Shown here piece by piece: positions 6,801 to 12,497 of a stretch of DNA of 12,497 bases. This stretch comes from an uncultured Corynebacterium sp. (GTDB lineage Bacteria; Actinomycetota; Actinomycetes; Mycobacteriales; Mycobacteriaceae): contig CALTTF010000053.1 of NCBI GenBank assembly GCA_943908385.1, positions 1 to 12,497 of the forward strand, read 5' to 3'. How positions within the stretch are numbered: position 1 is the first letter of the stretch; each line of letters begins with the position of its first letter. The translations under genes were made by a program, and so were the position numbers. The notes below the pieces were generated by a model. It saw nothing but the letters and a program-made list of their open reading frames with translations, made no database searches and was not told the DNA's origin.

Positions 6801-7012
6801 AGCGGAGTGAAAAACGGGCTGAGCAGCGCGACGCCGAGCGGTCGTCCGAGCAGGCGGCCAAGCGCATCGCGCAGCGGGTGTCCCAGCGCTCATCGCAACG
6901 GCGGGAGCAGAGGCAGGAAAAGAGACGGGACCAGAGTTCCGGTTCCACCAGGCTGAAGGAGCGCGGAAGGGCGATCGTCGATAAGCGTGCTGAAAATGGA
7001 AGGGAGGCGTGA
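3860..7012 (+). CDS. mrpA: Mrp cation/proton antiporter subunit MrpA, fused to MrpB
   Basis: A 1050-residue polytopic membrane protein and the largest subunit of the Mrp (Mnh/Pha) Na+/H+ antiporter, which exports monovalent cations in exchange for protons. Residues about 75-400 form the complex-I-like proton antiporter fold, with E138 (FWEITS), K220, H227 (PFHFWLP), H245, K251, H332 and K336 at the expected channel positions. The MbhD-like domain (GAPDLALTQVLVETL) and the MbhE-like segment (RAADTLGEI) follow. Residues about 806-940 are a complete MnhB domain (SIMVDVV, FSGHNAPGGGFAGGL). This is the A-B fusion found in six-gene operons, so no separate mrpB is expected. Residues about 945-1050 are an extra cytoplasmic tail of Arg, Glu, Gln, Lys and Ala, probably a charged helix or coiled coil, which is not part of the family. 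GTG 3860 is supported by GGGAGGG 10 nt upstream and by the typical MrpA opening. Confidence 0.95.
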   Translation: MITLLLALIAATAAAPPLLRTFGRPAFGVLALVPGLGFGWLVYQFANGTFKDGGEIQAAYPWMPGMHLNLEFRLDAYAGLFGLIILGVGALVLLYCWGYFDSNPRRLSIFGAELTMFAMAMYGLVISDNFLMMYIFWEITSVLSFLLVSYYGERASSRRAATQALLVTTFGGLAMLVGIILFGTQTGVWKISQIAGMTDLDQITGITAAITLILLGALTKSAQAPFHFWLPGAMAAPTPVSAYLHSAAMVKAGIYVVGRLAPDFASISVWHIVVLPAGVFTMLLGGWMALKQRDLKLILAYGTVSQLGFMTAVVGIGSREATMAGLALVFAHSLFKAALFMIVGAIDHAAGTRDIRELSGLGRKEPMVAVLATIAAASMAGIPPLWGFVAKEAVLEATLHEELLYGMPRNVLLVGFVLGSVLTMTYSLYFLWGAFARKPEKEMRAELIDGTSPAVRDMHRIEFLQWAPPGILVLLTVVFGLVPAPLSNLFNQYLNVRFPEAEHQDLALWHGITIPLGLSAVIIAAGAVMFWQREVVKKAQFERPALGDADALWDNILKVLRQASLRLTASTQRGSLTINLAVIFSVLMVVPLGALLFGESANTHMILWDNPWQGMTVIVIVSAAVAATVIRNRLSLIILVGLTGYGSAVLFALHGAPDLALTQVLVETLVMVVFMLVLRKLPTEVDVKKDADVRMRAWLSVGTGLSVVVVAMAAMSARIHEPISKLMPDLAYEIGHGRNTVNVLLVDLRAADTLGEICVLVIAATGVASLIYRTESFTRDSRRPTLSTRRPRWLASGVEGEKAQNRSIMVDVVTRLLFPAMVLLSAYFFFSGHNAPGGGFAGGLVMGLALTLRYLAGGRDELEEALPVDPSKLLGTGLLLSGAAAVIPMFLGYPPLTSGYLEPELPLIGTVTVPSALLFDAGVYTIVIGLVMHILTSLGGQIDREEDQRKERARDRARALQRKNEERKRAREENARQRAAERSEKRAEQRDAERSSEQAAKRIAQRVSQRSSQRREQRQEKRRDQSSGSTRLKERGRAIVDKRAENGREA

Positions 7013-7014
7013 CG

Positions 7015-7503
7015 GTGGAAGCGAACCTGTTTTTGATCATCGCCTCCGGCGTGCTGATCGCGGCGGGCGTCTACCTGATGCTCGACCGCGCGATGACGCG
7101 GATGCTGCTCGGCGTGATGCTGATCGGCAACGGCGCGAATCTGCTGCTGCTGCAATCGGGCGGGCAGGCGGGCGCGCCGCCGATCATCGACCGTGATTCG
7201 ATGGCCGCGGACCAAACGGCGGACCCGCTGGCGCAGGCGATGATTCTGACCGCGATCGTGATCTCGATGGCGATGGTGTCGTTCATCCTGGCACTGTTGT
7301 ACAGGCAGTACCGCTACCGCACCGACGACGTGATCGAGCACGACGCGGAGGACCAGGCAATCGCCGCGCGTCCGGCGACCCCCTCGGCGGCGCCTGATGC
7401 CGATGCCTCGGACGACCCGGAGACCGGGCGTCTGCGCAGCGGCGGCGACGCGTTCGGCCCGCGCTCCTTCGAGGACCCGGTGAAGGAGGGCGACGATGTC
7501 TGA
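7015..7503 (+). CDS. mrpC: Mrp antiporter subunit MrpC
   Basis: A 162-residue membrane subunit, homologous to complex I NuoK, with three predicted helices. Residues 1-23 (EANLFLIIASGVLIAAGVYL) start the first helix, RAMTRMLLGVMLIGNGANLLLL forms the second, and DPLAQAMILTAIVISMAMVSF the third, with the family-typical ADPLAQAMILTAIVI. The C-terminal 60 residues are an acidic, Pro/Ala-rich cytoplasmic extension longer than in most MrpC proteins (about 110-125 residues). GTG 7015 is preferred because AGGGAGG ends 7 nt upstream. GTG 7009, which overlaps the mrpA stop, would be only 1 nt from that site. Either way mrpA and mrpC nearly touch, which suggests coupled translation. It overlaps mrpD by 8 nt. 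Confidence 0.93.
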   Translation: MEANLFLIIASGVLIAAGVYLMLDRAMTRMLLGVMLIGNGANLLLLQSGGQAGAPPIIDRDSMAADQTADPLAQAMILTAIVISMAMVSFILALLYRQYRYRTDDVIEHDAEDQAIAARPATPSAAPDADASDDPETGRLRSGGDAFGPRSFEDPVKEGDDV

Positions 7504-9301
7504 TCCCGCGTTCGCGCACCCGACGTTCTACGAGAGCTACGTCGACTTCCTGCTGCCGGCGATGCCGTACCTGATCCCGCTGCCGGTGCTGCTGCCGGCG
7601 CTGGCCGCGGCGCTGATTCTGTTGGCGGGCAAGAGTCGCACGCTGCAGCGCAATATCGCGTTCTTCACCTTCCTGGTGCTGGCGGTGATCGCGGCGTCGA
7701 TGATTCTGGTGGCGGATATCGCCGGCATCCAGACGCTGCAGATGGGCGGCTGGGACGCGCCGATCGGCATCACGTTCGTGGCCGACCGATTGTCCGGAAT
7801 CATGCTGTTCGTCTCGGCGATCGTGCTGTTCTGCGTCATGTGGTTCGCGATCAGCCAGGGTATCCGCGACGGCAACGAGAACGACCCGGTCGATGTCTTC
7901 CTGCCGATCTACATGCTGCTGTCGATGGGCGTGAACCTGTCTTTCCTCGCGGGCGACCTGTTCAACCTGTACGTCGGCTTCGAGATCTTCCTGGTGGCGT
8001 CCTACATCCTGCTCACCATGGGCGCCTCGCCGCTGCGCGTGCGCGCGGGCATTAGCTACGTGATGGTCTCAATGGCGTCGTCGATGATCTTCATCTTCGC
8101 CCTCGGCCTCGTCTACGCCTCGGTGGGCACGGTGAATATGGCGCAGGCGGGCATGCGCCTGGAGGAGATCCCCGACGGCACCCGCGCCGCGATCTTCGCC
8201 ACCCTGCTCGTGGCCTTCGGCATCAAGGCGGCGGTCTTCCCGCTCGACGCGTGGCTGCCGGACTCCTACCCCACCGCCGCGTCGCTGGTCACCGCTGTGT
8301 TCGCGGGCCTGCTCACCAAGGTCGGTGTGTACTCGATCATCCGCGTGCGCGTGACCATGTTCCCCGACCAGCCGCTGAGCAACCTGCTCATGTGGGTCGC
8401 GCTCGCCACGATGGTGGTGGGCGTGATGGGCGCCCTGGCGCAAAACGACATCAAGCGTCTGCTCTCGTTCACCCTGGTCAGCCACATCGGCTACATGATC
8501 TTCGGCGTCGCCCTGGGCACGGCCCATGGCCTGTCCGGCGCTATCTTCTACGCCGTCCACCACATTCTGGTGCAGACCTCGCTGTTCCTCGTGGTCAGCC
8601 TCATCGAACGCCAGATGGGCTCGTCGCAGCTGCGCCGCCTGGGCTCGCTGATGTACACCGCGCCCGTCATCGCGCTGCTCTACATCGTGCCCGCTCTCAA
8701 CCTGGGCGGCATCCCACCGTTCTCCGGCTTCATCGGCAAGGTCATGCTCATCCAGGCCGGCGCCGAAGAAGGTTCGTGGCGCTCGTGGGTGCTCATCGTC
8801 GGCGCCGTGGTCACCTCGCTGCTCACGCTCTACGCCATGATGATCGTCTGGTCCAAGGCATTCCTCCGCGACCGCTCCGACGCCCCCGAAGGCAACGTCG
8901 TCTCCGTCCGCCTCAGCCCGCTCGGCGACGTCTCCGACACCGTCGCCCTCGAGGACAGCCACGACGCCGGCCGCGTCCCCGCAGGCATGATCGCCTCCAC
9001 CGCGACACTCGTCGCCGCCTCCGTGGCCATCACCTTCCTCGCCGGCCCGATCTCCGCGATCACAGGCCGCGCCGCCGACTCAGCGCTCGACACCAGGCTC
9101 TACCGCAACGCGGTCCTCGGCGACGACTGGTCGAACCCCTCCCGTACGCTGGACAAGAGCACGCTTGACGACGATTCCGACGCCCTCCCCAACCGCGTCC
9201 ACGACATCGAGGAACCCAGCCCCGGCGTGACGACGGTGCCCGTGCCCTCCCCCGTGCCTGAATCGGGCGGGGCTGAACCTGCTGAGGAGGCGAACCAATG
9301 A
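7496..9301 (+). CDS. mrpD: Mrp antiporter subunit MrpD
   Basis: A 601-residue polytopic subunit of the complex-I ND2/ND4/ND5 antiporter superfamily, one of the two likely ion-translocating subunits of the Mrp complex. Key residues are present: E163 in LYVGFEIFLVASY, K244 in FGIKAAVFPLDAWLPDSYPTA, K275 in LLTKVGVY, H330 and H355-H356. Q360 stands in HHILVQTSLF at a place where MrpA here has K336. The first 510 or so residues cover the normal family length (about 490-520). The last 60 are an acidic, Pro- and Ser-rich soluble tail (for example LDDDSDALPN and VPVPSPVPESG). ATG 7496 follows AAGGAGGG by 5 nt and overlaps the end of mrpC. The TGA shares ATGA with the mrpE start. Confidence 0.95.
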   Translation: MSDPAFAHPTFYESYVDFLLPAMPYLIPLPVLLPALAAALILLAGKSRTLQRNIAFFTFLVLAVIAASMILVADIAGIQTLQMGGWDAPIGITFVADRLSGIMLFVSAIVLFCVMWFAISQGIRDGNENDPVDVFLPIYMLLSMGVNLSFLAGDLFNLYVGFEIFLVASYILLTMGASPLRVRAGISYVMVSMASSMIFIFALGLVYASVGTVNMAQAGMRLEEIPDGTRAAIFATLLVAFGIKAAVFPLDAWLPDSYPTAASLVTAVFAGLLTKVGVYSIIRVRVTMFPDQPLSNLLMWVALATMVVGVMGALAQNDIKRLLSFTLVSHIGYMIFGVALGTAHGLSGAIFYAVHHILVQTSLFLVVSLIERQMGSSQLRRLGSLMYTAPVIALLYIVPALNLGGIPPFSGFIGKVMLIQAGAEEGSWRSWVLIVGAVVTSLLTLYAMMIVWSKAFLRDRSDAPEGNVVSVRLSPLGDVSDTVALEDSHDAGRVPAGMIASTATLVAASVAITFLAGPISAITGRAADSALDTRLYRNAVLGDDWSNPSRTLDKSTLDDDSDALPNRVHDIEEPSPGVTTVPVPSPVPESGGAEPAEEANQ

Positions 9302-9861
9302 TCCCCGATAACCTCCCCTCGCCGCGCCTGACGTCAGCCGGCAGGCTCTCCGACCGCTTCCGGCCCTGGTTCATCTTCTGGATGACGCTCATGTGGATCC
9401 TGCTCATGGGCGAGATCACCTGGGCAAACGTGTTCGCCGGTGCAGGTCTGGGCTTGGCCATCACGATGCTTTTGCCACTGCCGAAGCTGCCCACCGGTGG
9501 CGTGAGCGTCGACCTGCCCAAGCTGGTCCTGTTCCTCATCCGCTGGGTGGGCGAGCTGCTCGTCGCCGCGGTCCAGGTGTCGTGGCTGGCGATCCGCCCG
9601 GCCGACCCGCCGAAGAGCGCGATCTTCAAAGTCCCGATGCGCCTCAATTCCGAACTGGCGCTCTACTTCGCCACCTGCGCGTACAACCTCCAGCCCGGCG
9701 GCTGCATCACCGACGTCGACCTGGCGAACCGCACGTGGACCATCCACGTTCTGTCCGCAGGGACGCAGAAGGACGTGGAGAAGGCGCTGGCGGACGTCGA
9801 TAAGCTTGAGCGCTCGATGATCGCTATTTTTGAAAAGAGAAAGGCCCACAAACATGGATGA
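9298..9861 (+). CDS. mrpE: Mrp antiporter subunit MrpE
   Basis: A 187-residue MnhE-family subunit needed for assembly and activity of the Mrp complex. After about 22 polar residues there are hydrophobic segments at about 24-60 (PWFIFWMTLMWILLMGE and WANVFAGAGLGLAI) and 80-100 (LVLFLIRWVGELLVAAVQV). A soluble domain follows, with SELALYFATCAYNLQPGG, DVDLANRTWTIHVLSA and a charged C-terminus. This order (membrane part, then the PGT/PGG turn and the Asp-strand-His strand) is typical of MnhE. The ATG lies in the ATGA overlap with mrpD and has GAGGAGG 7 nt upstream. It overlaps the start of mrpF by 8 nt. Confidence 0.93.
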   Translation: MIPDNLPSPRLTSAGRLSDRFRPWFIFWMTLMWILLMGEITWANVFAGAGLGLAITMLLPLPKLPTGGVSVDLPKLVLFLIRWVGELLVAAVQVSWLAIRPADPPKSAIFKVPMRLNSELALYFATCAYNLQPGGCITDVDLANRTWTIHVLSAGTQKDVEKALADVDKLERSMIAIFEKRKAHKHG

Positions 9862-10132
9862 CGCGATCTACAACTCCGTGCTCGCGGTGGCGGCTGTGCT
9901 GCTCGTCGCCGGGTTTTTCATCACGACATGGCGGCTGGTGACGGGGCCGAATTCGCTCGACCGCGTCATCGCGATGGACGGCATCGTCGCCTCCATCCAG
10001 TGCGCGCTGGCGACGTATATTTGCTGGACACTCGACACGACCGTGGTCAACGCGATGGTCGTCGTGGCGCTCCTCGGCTTCATCGGCTCGCTGTCCGTCG
10101 CCCGCTTCCGCAAGAGGGACGGTGCCGTCTAA
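9854..10132 (+). CDS. mrpF: Mrp antiporter subunit MrpF
   Basis: A 92-residue three-helix membrane protein of the MnhF/PhaF family. It shows the conserved GPNSLDRVIAMDGIVA (residues 31-46), with D36 and D42 in the expected loop and helix, and the closing LLGFIGSLSVARFRKR. Length matches the family (about 90 residues). ATG 9854 is chosen over a TTG 24 nt upstream because AGAAAGG lies 9 nt before it and MDDAIYN gives the usual short N-terminus. MrpF is required for complex function; in Bacillus it has been linked to bile-salt and sodium efflux. Its TAA shares one base with the mrpG ATG. Confidence 0.93.
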   Translation: MDDAIYNSVLAVAAVLLVAGFFITTWRLVTGPNSLDRVIAMDGIVASIQCALATYICWTLDTTVVNAMVVVALLGFIGSLSVARFRKRDGAV

Positions 10133-10515
10133 TGTCGCTGACCTGGGAATTCATCTCCGACGTCCTGTCGCTCATCTTCATCGTGCTCGGCGCGCTGCAG
10201 GTCTTCTTCGCGTCCGTCGGCATCGCACGCTTCAACACCACCCTGTCGCGCATCCACGCCGTGACCAAACCGCAGACCGTCGGCCTCATCATGGTCATCC
10301 TCGGCGTCATCTTCCGCCTCACCGGATCCGAGCACTTCGACGTCGGCCAGCGCGGCGACGTGGGCATGCTCTTCCTGCTCGTCCTCTTCGCGCTCATGAC
10401 CAACCCCGTCACCGCGCAGCGCCTCGGCCGCGTCTCCCGCCGCGAGGGCCTCTACGGCGACGAGGACGACATCGCCGTCAACGAGCACCCCGGCGATTTG
10501 CAGCGGAGCGCTTAG
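10132..10515 (+). CDS. mrpG: Mrp antiporter subunit MrpG
   Basis: A 127-residue three-helix subunit of the MnhG/PhaG family and the last gene of the operon. The core motif is GIARFNTTLSRIHAVTKPQTVGLIMVILG (family pattern G-RF-d--sR-HA-tk--T-G), and the third helix is LFLLVLFALMTNPVTAQ. A polar tail of about 25 residues follows the membrane part. ATG 10132 overlaps the mrpF stop by one base; GAGGGA lies about 11 nt upstream. The TAG stop (10513-10515) overlaps, tail to tail, the stop codon of the minus-strand ligase gene, leaving no room for a terminator between them. Confidence 0.93.
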   Translation: MSLTWEFISDVLSLIFIVLGALQVFFASVGIARFNTTLSRIHAVTKPQTVGLIMVILGVIFRLTGSEHFDVGQRGDVGMLFLLVLFALMTNPVTAQRLGRVSRREGLYGDEDDIAVNEHPGDLQRSA

Positions 10516-11675
10516 CTGCTCGGGTGCCCGGCGCGGAGCTCCTCGACCGCCTGGTCCACGGCGCCGCGCCAATCGCCCGTCGCCTCGTAGACCGCGCGCT
10601 GGCGCTGGTACGCCGCGCCGTTGTCCACGATCTTTTCAATCAGGTTCAGCTCGTCGACGCAGCCAAGACGCTTAGCGACGCCCTGCAGCTGCCCCGCCAT
10701 GTCCCTCAACTCGTCGGTGACCAGGCGTTCGTCTGTGTCCCGGCTGGTGATGACTTCGGCCTCGAGACCGTAGCGGGCCCCGCGCCACTTATTCTCCGCC
10801 ACATGCCACGGCTGCAGGGTGGGCAGTTCCTCGCCGCGGTCGATCATCTCGTCGTAATGCACGACGAGGCAGTGCGTGAGCGCGACGATGGCGGCGAGCT
10901 CCTCCAGGTTCGTCGCCGCGTCCGAAATGCGCACCTCGACCGTGCCCCACTTGGCGGCGGGGCGGACGTCGAAATGCATCGAGCCCGTGTGCGATGTCAC
11001 GCCGGACTTCGTCTGGTCGCGCATGAAGTCGACCCACTCCTGCCAACTGCCGAACTGGTACGGCATGCCCGCGGTGGGCAGCTGCTGGTAAAGCATCGTG
11101 CGGTTCGACGCGTAGCCGGTGTCCAGGCCCTCCCATGCCGGGCTCGACCCACTGATGGCGAGCAGGTGCGGATACTTCGTCATCACCGCGTTGATGATCG
11201 GCCACACCCGGTCCTCGTGCCGGATGCCCACGTGCACGTGCGTGCCCCACAACAGCATCTGCTGGCCCCAATACTGGGTGCGGTTGATGATCTCCTTGTA
11301 CGTCGGTTTATCCCCCACCGGCTGCGTCCGGAAATCCGCGAACGGGTGGCCGCCGCCCGCCCACAGCTTCAGGTTCTTCTCGTCCGCGACCTGCTGGATC
11401 TTGTCCTTAGTCTCCCGCAGGTACTCCATTGCCTCAGCCGTGGTCTGGCATATCGGCGTGACCAGCTCGATGGTGTTCTTCAGGAACTCTTTTTCCAGGT
11501 GCGTCTCCGGCCACCGCTGCTCCACCGCCTCGATGACCTCGGCCGCGTACGGCACCAAGTCCCTGGTCTCAGGGTCGACGAGAGCGATCTCCCACTCGAC
11601 CCCCAGGCTCGGCCCCTCCGAACGGTTGAAGTCCCGGAAAGGATCCATCACTGCCTGGTTGTCTGGCACAGTCAT
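10512..11675 (-). CDS. YbdK/GCS2-type carboxylate-amine ligase (putative glutamate-cysteine ligase 2)
   Basis: A 387-residue cytoplasmic ATP-dependent ligase of the YbdK family within the glutamine-synthetase-like fold. Relatives join a carboxylate (glutamate in tested cases) to an amine, and E. coli YbdK has weak gamma-glutamylcysteine synthesis in vitro. Visible motifs are GVEWEIALVD with E27 and E29 (ATP/Mg site), HLEKEFLKNTIELVTPICQT, LLWGTHVHVGI with H146 and H148, SGSSPAWEGLDTGYASNR, and FDVRPAAKWGTVEVRISDAATN. Actinobacteria use mycothiol rather than glutathione, so the true substrate here is open. ATG 11675 is chosen; a TTG six codons upstream and an ATG nine codons inside are alternatives, and none has a strong ribosome binding site. 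The gene converges on mrpG with a 4 bp overlap of stop codons and lies downstream of a LytR_C-domain gene, separated by a strong hairpin. Confidence 0.88.
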   Translation of the reverse strand: MTVPDNQAVMDPFRDFNRSEGPSLGVEWEIALVDPETRDLVPYAAEVIEAVEQRWPETHLEKEFLKNTIELVTPICQTTAEAMEYLRETKDKIQQVADEKNLKLWAGGGHPFADFRTQPVGDKPTYKEIINRTQYWGQQMLLWGTHVHVGIRHEDRVWPIINAVMTKYPHLLAISGSSPAWEGLDTGYASNRTMLYQQLPTAGMPYQFGSWQEWVDFMRDQTKSGVTSHTGSMHFDVRPAAKWGTVEVRISDAATNLEELAAIVALTHCLVVHYDEMIDRGEELPTLQPWHVAENKWRGARYGLEAEVITSRDTDERLVTDELRDMAGQLQGVAKRLGCVDELNLIEKIVDNGAAYQRQRAVYEATGDWRGAVDQAVEELRAGHPSS

Positions 11676-11695
11676 TCTCTCTGAATACGGCAAGA

Positions 11696-11727
11696 ACCGC
11701 CCCCGCGCAAATCATTGCGGGGGCGGT
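11696..11727 (-). terminator. Strong hairpin after the LytR_C gene, in front of the ligase gene
   Basis: ACCGCCCCCGC (11696-11706) and GCGGGGGCGGT (11717-11727) are perfectly complementary over 11 bp around a 10 nt loop. On the minus strand the stem is followed by TTCTT, an imperfect T tract, so it probably ends the LytR_C transcript. It stops only 20 nt before the ligase ATG, so it may also sit in the ligase 5' leader. No good promoter is visible in 11676-11786; TGAAAT (minus strand, about 11744 to 11739) is a weak -10 candidate. Confidence 0.6.
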
Positions 11728-11786
11728 CCGGGGTTTAATTTCAGGGTTGCGGCTAGGGGCCTTCGTGCGTGCCCTGTTTAGAGGGT

Positions 11787-12497
11787 TTAGAGAGTCACCT
11801 CGCGGTTCTCCGCCAGCACCAGCGTCAGCGAACCGGGCTTCTTGGCCTCGGCGGGGACGCGGTCGTCGTTAGCAAGTGCAATGCCTCCGACCTGGTCCGC
11901 CAGCTCGCGCGCACGGTCCTCAGCCCCCGGCGTGGCCGGGTCGAACAGCACCGTGTTCTGCTCAAAAATCGCCGACTCGCCCGGGATATTGTCGACCTCA
12001 CCGACATTGATTCCCTTACCCCGCGCCTGAGCGGCGACCTGATCCGCCAAGCCCAGCATCGCCGAGTTGTTGTACACGTTCACCGTCTGGTTCTCGCGCG
12101 TCATCGGGTTGTTCGGGCCCGCCGGGGCGTTGTTGTCGGCCTGTGCGTTGGTGTCGCCCGGCTGGCGGTTCTGGGCGTCGGCGTCGTTGGCGTTCTGGCC
12201 GTTCTGCGCGTTCGGGTCGTTGGGGTTCTGGCCGTTCTGCGCGTTCGGGTCGTTGGCGTTCTGGCCCTGAGCCGCACCGTTTTGGTTTGTGCCGTTCTGG
12301 CCGTTTTGCCCCTGTGCGTCCTGACCAGCCTGGTTCTGCGCCGACTGGCTAGCCGGGTCGTTGGCTGCCTGGTCGTCGGAGCCGCCCTTGGTCATCGAGT
12401 ACACACCCCACAGCGCCAGCAGCAGCGCCACGGCGATGAGGATCATGGCGAGACCGCGCTTCGGCACGCCGCCTGCCGCAGCCGCGGTGCTCGAGCC
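11787..12497 (-). CDS. LytR_C-domain membrane protein (5' end cut by the window edge)
   Basis: A membrane-anchored protein with at least 236 residues in the window. The frame is open to the right edge, so the true start probably lies outside. A GTG at 12465-12467 would give 226 residues but has a poor ribosome binding site. Counting from that GTG, residues 6-24 (LAMILIAVALLLALWGVYS) form one transmembrane helix. Residues about 28-125 are an Asn, Gln, Asp, Gly and Ala-rich linker with an 11-residue repeat (NDPNAQNGQN plus one). Residues 128-223 are a LytR_C domain (VNVYNNSAMLGLADQVAAQ, GINVGEVDN, RARELADQVGG). The linker should span the periplasm or cell wall with the domain outside the membrane. 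LytR_C domains occur with LytR-CpsA-Psr cell-wall ligases, but no LytR catalytic domain is visible here. Its function is unknown. Confidence 0.85.
   Translation of the reverse strand, partial: GSSTAAAAGGVPKRGLAMILIAVALLLALWGVYSMTKGGSDDQAANDPASQSAQNQAGQDAQGQNGQNGTNQNGAAQGQNANDPNAQNGQNPNDPNAQNGQNANDADAQNRQPGDTNAQADNNAPAGPNNPMTRENQTVNVYNNSAMLGLADQVAAQARGKGINVGEVDNIPGESAIFEQNTVLFDPATPGAEDRARELADQVGGIALANDDRVPAEAKKPGSLTLVLAENREVTL
12192..12266. repeat. 33 bp tandem repeat in the LytR_C protein linker
   Basis: Two copies with a 33 bp period (12192-12224 and 12225-12257) differ only at their last base and are followed by 9 bp of a third copy. The unit starts GTTCTGGCCGTTCTGCGCG. The period is a multiple of three and encodes an 11-residue unit (NDPNAQNGQN plus A or P) on the minus strand, so copy-number changes would keep the frame. 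Confidence 0.85.

Noticed and set aside
3860..10515. Complex I (nuo) operon as an alternative reading of the antiporter-like subunits
   Set aside because: The presence of MnhB, MnhE, MnhF and MnhG proteins and the absence of NuoA-I or flavin and iron-sulfur subunits identify an Mrp antiporter.
10122..11684. 520-codon plus-strand open frame over mrpG and the ligase gene
   Set aside because: Its Arg/Pro/Leu-rich translation shows no recognisable motifs and it overlaps two genes with clear family motifs; it is a high-GC shadow.
12175..12266. CRISPR-like array
   Set aside because: The repeats are directly adjacent, have no spacers, and stay in frame within a coding region.

Overview
The window looks like chromosomal DNA of a high-GC actinobacterium, most likely Corynebacterium or a close relative. 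This is inferred from heavy use of GTG starts, a six-gene Mrp operon with mrpA and mrpB fused, a LytR_C-domain membrane protein, and a leucine leader with a pseudoknot of the kind described upstream of actinobacterial leuA. From memory, C. glutamicum also carries leuA and an mrp operon in the same general chromosomal region. I see no insertion sequence, phage gene, rRNA, tRNA or CRISPR array.

Layout. Positions 1-992 hold two minus-strand genes: the 5' part of an OPT-family oligopeptide transporter, cut by the window edge, and upstream of it a one-helix membrane protein I do not recognise. Divergent from these is an M20-family metallopeptidase (1082-2467). A 477 bp gap follows. Its first part is GC-rich and gene-free. 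Its second part holds a promoter with a GlxR-like site, an apparently leaderless 24-codon leucine-rich leader peptide, and a pseudoknot-forming RNA. These precede a 211-residue protein (2945-3580) that resembles only the C-terminal leucine-binding regulatory domain of 2-isopropylmalate synthase (LeuA), with no catalytic barrel.

Positions 3860-10515 are a tightly packed operon, mrpA(B)-C-D-E-F-G, for a multisubunit cation/proton antiporter. Adjacent genes overlap or nearly touch, so the subunits are probably translated together. The 129 nt leader before mrpA can be drawn as a closed multi-stem fold that covers the mrpA ribosome binding site, and its candidate promoter overlaps the terminator of the preceding gene. 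MrpA ends in an unusual charged tail of about 105 residues.

The last part is on the minus strand and converges on mrpG. It holds a YbdK/GCS2-type carboxylate-amine ligase whose stop codon overlaps that of mrpG, a strong hairpin, and a LytR_C-domain protein with a 33 bp tandem repeat in its linker, cut at the right edge.

The most interesting element is the LeuA-regulatory-domain-only gene under a leuA-type leucine leader: sensing domain and sensing leader without the enzyme. The structured mrpA leader is the second point worth testing.
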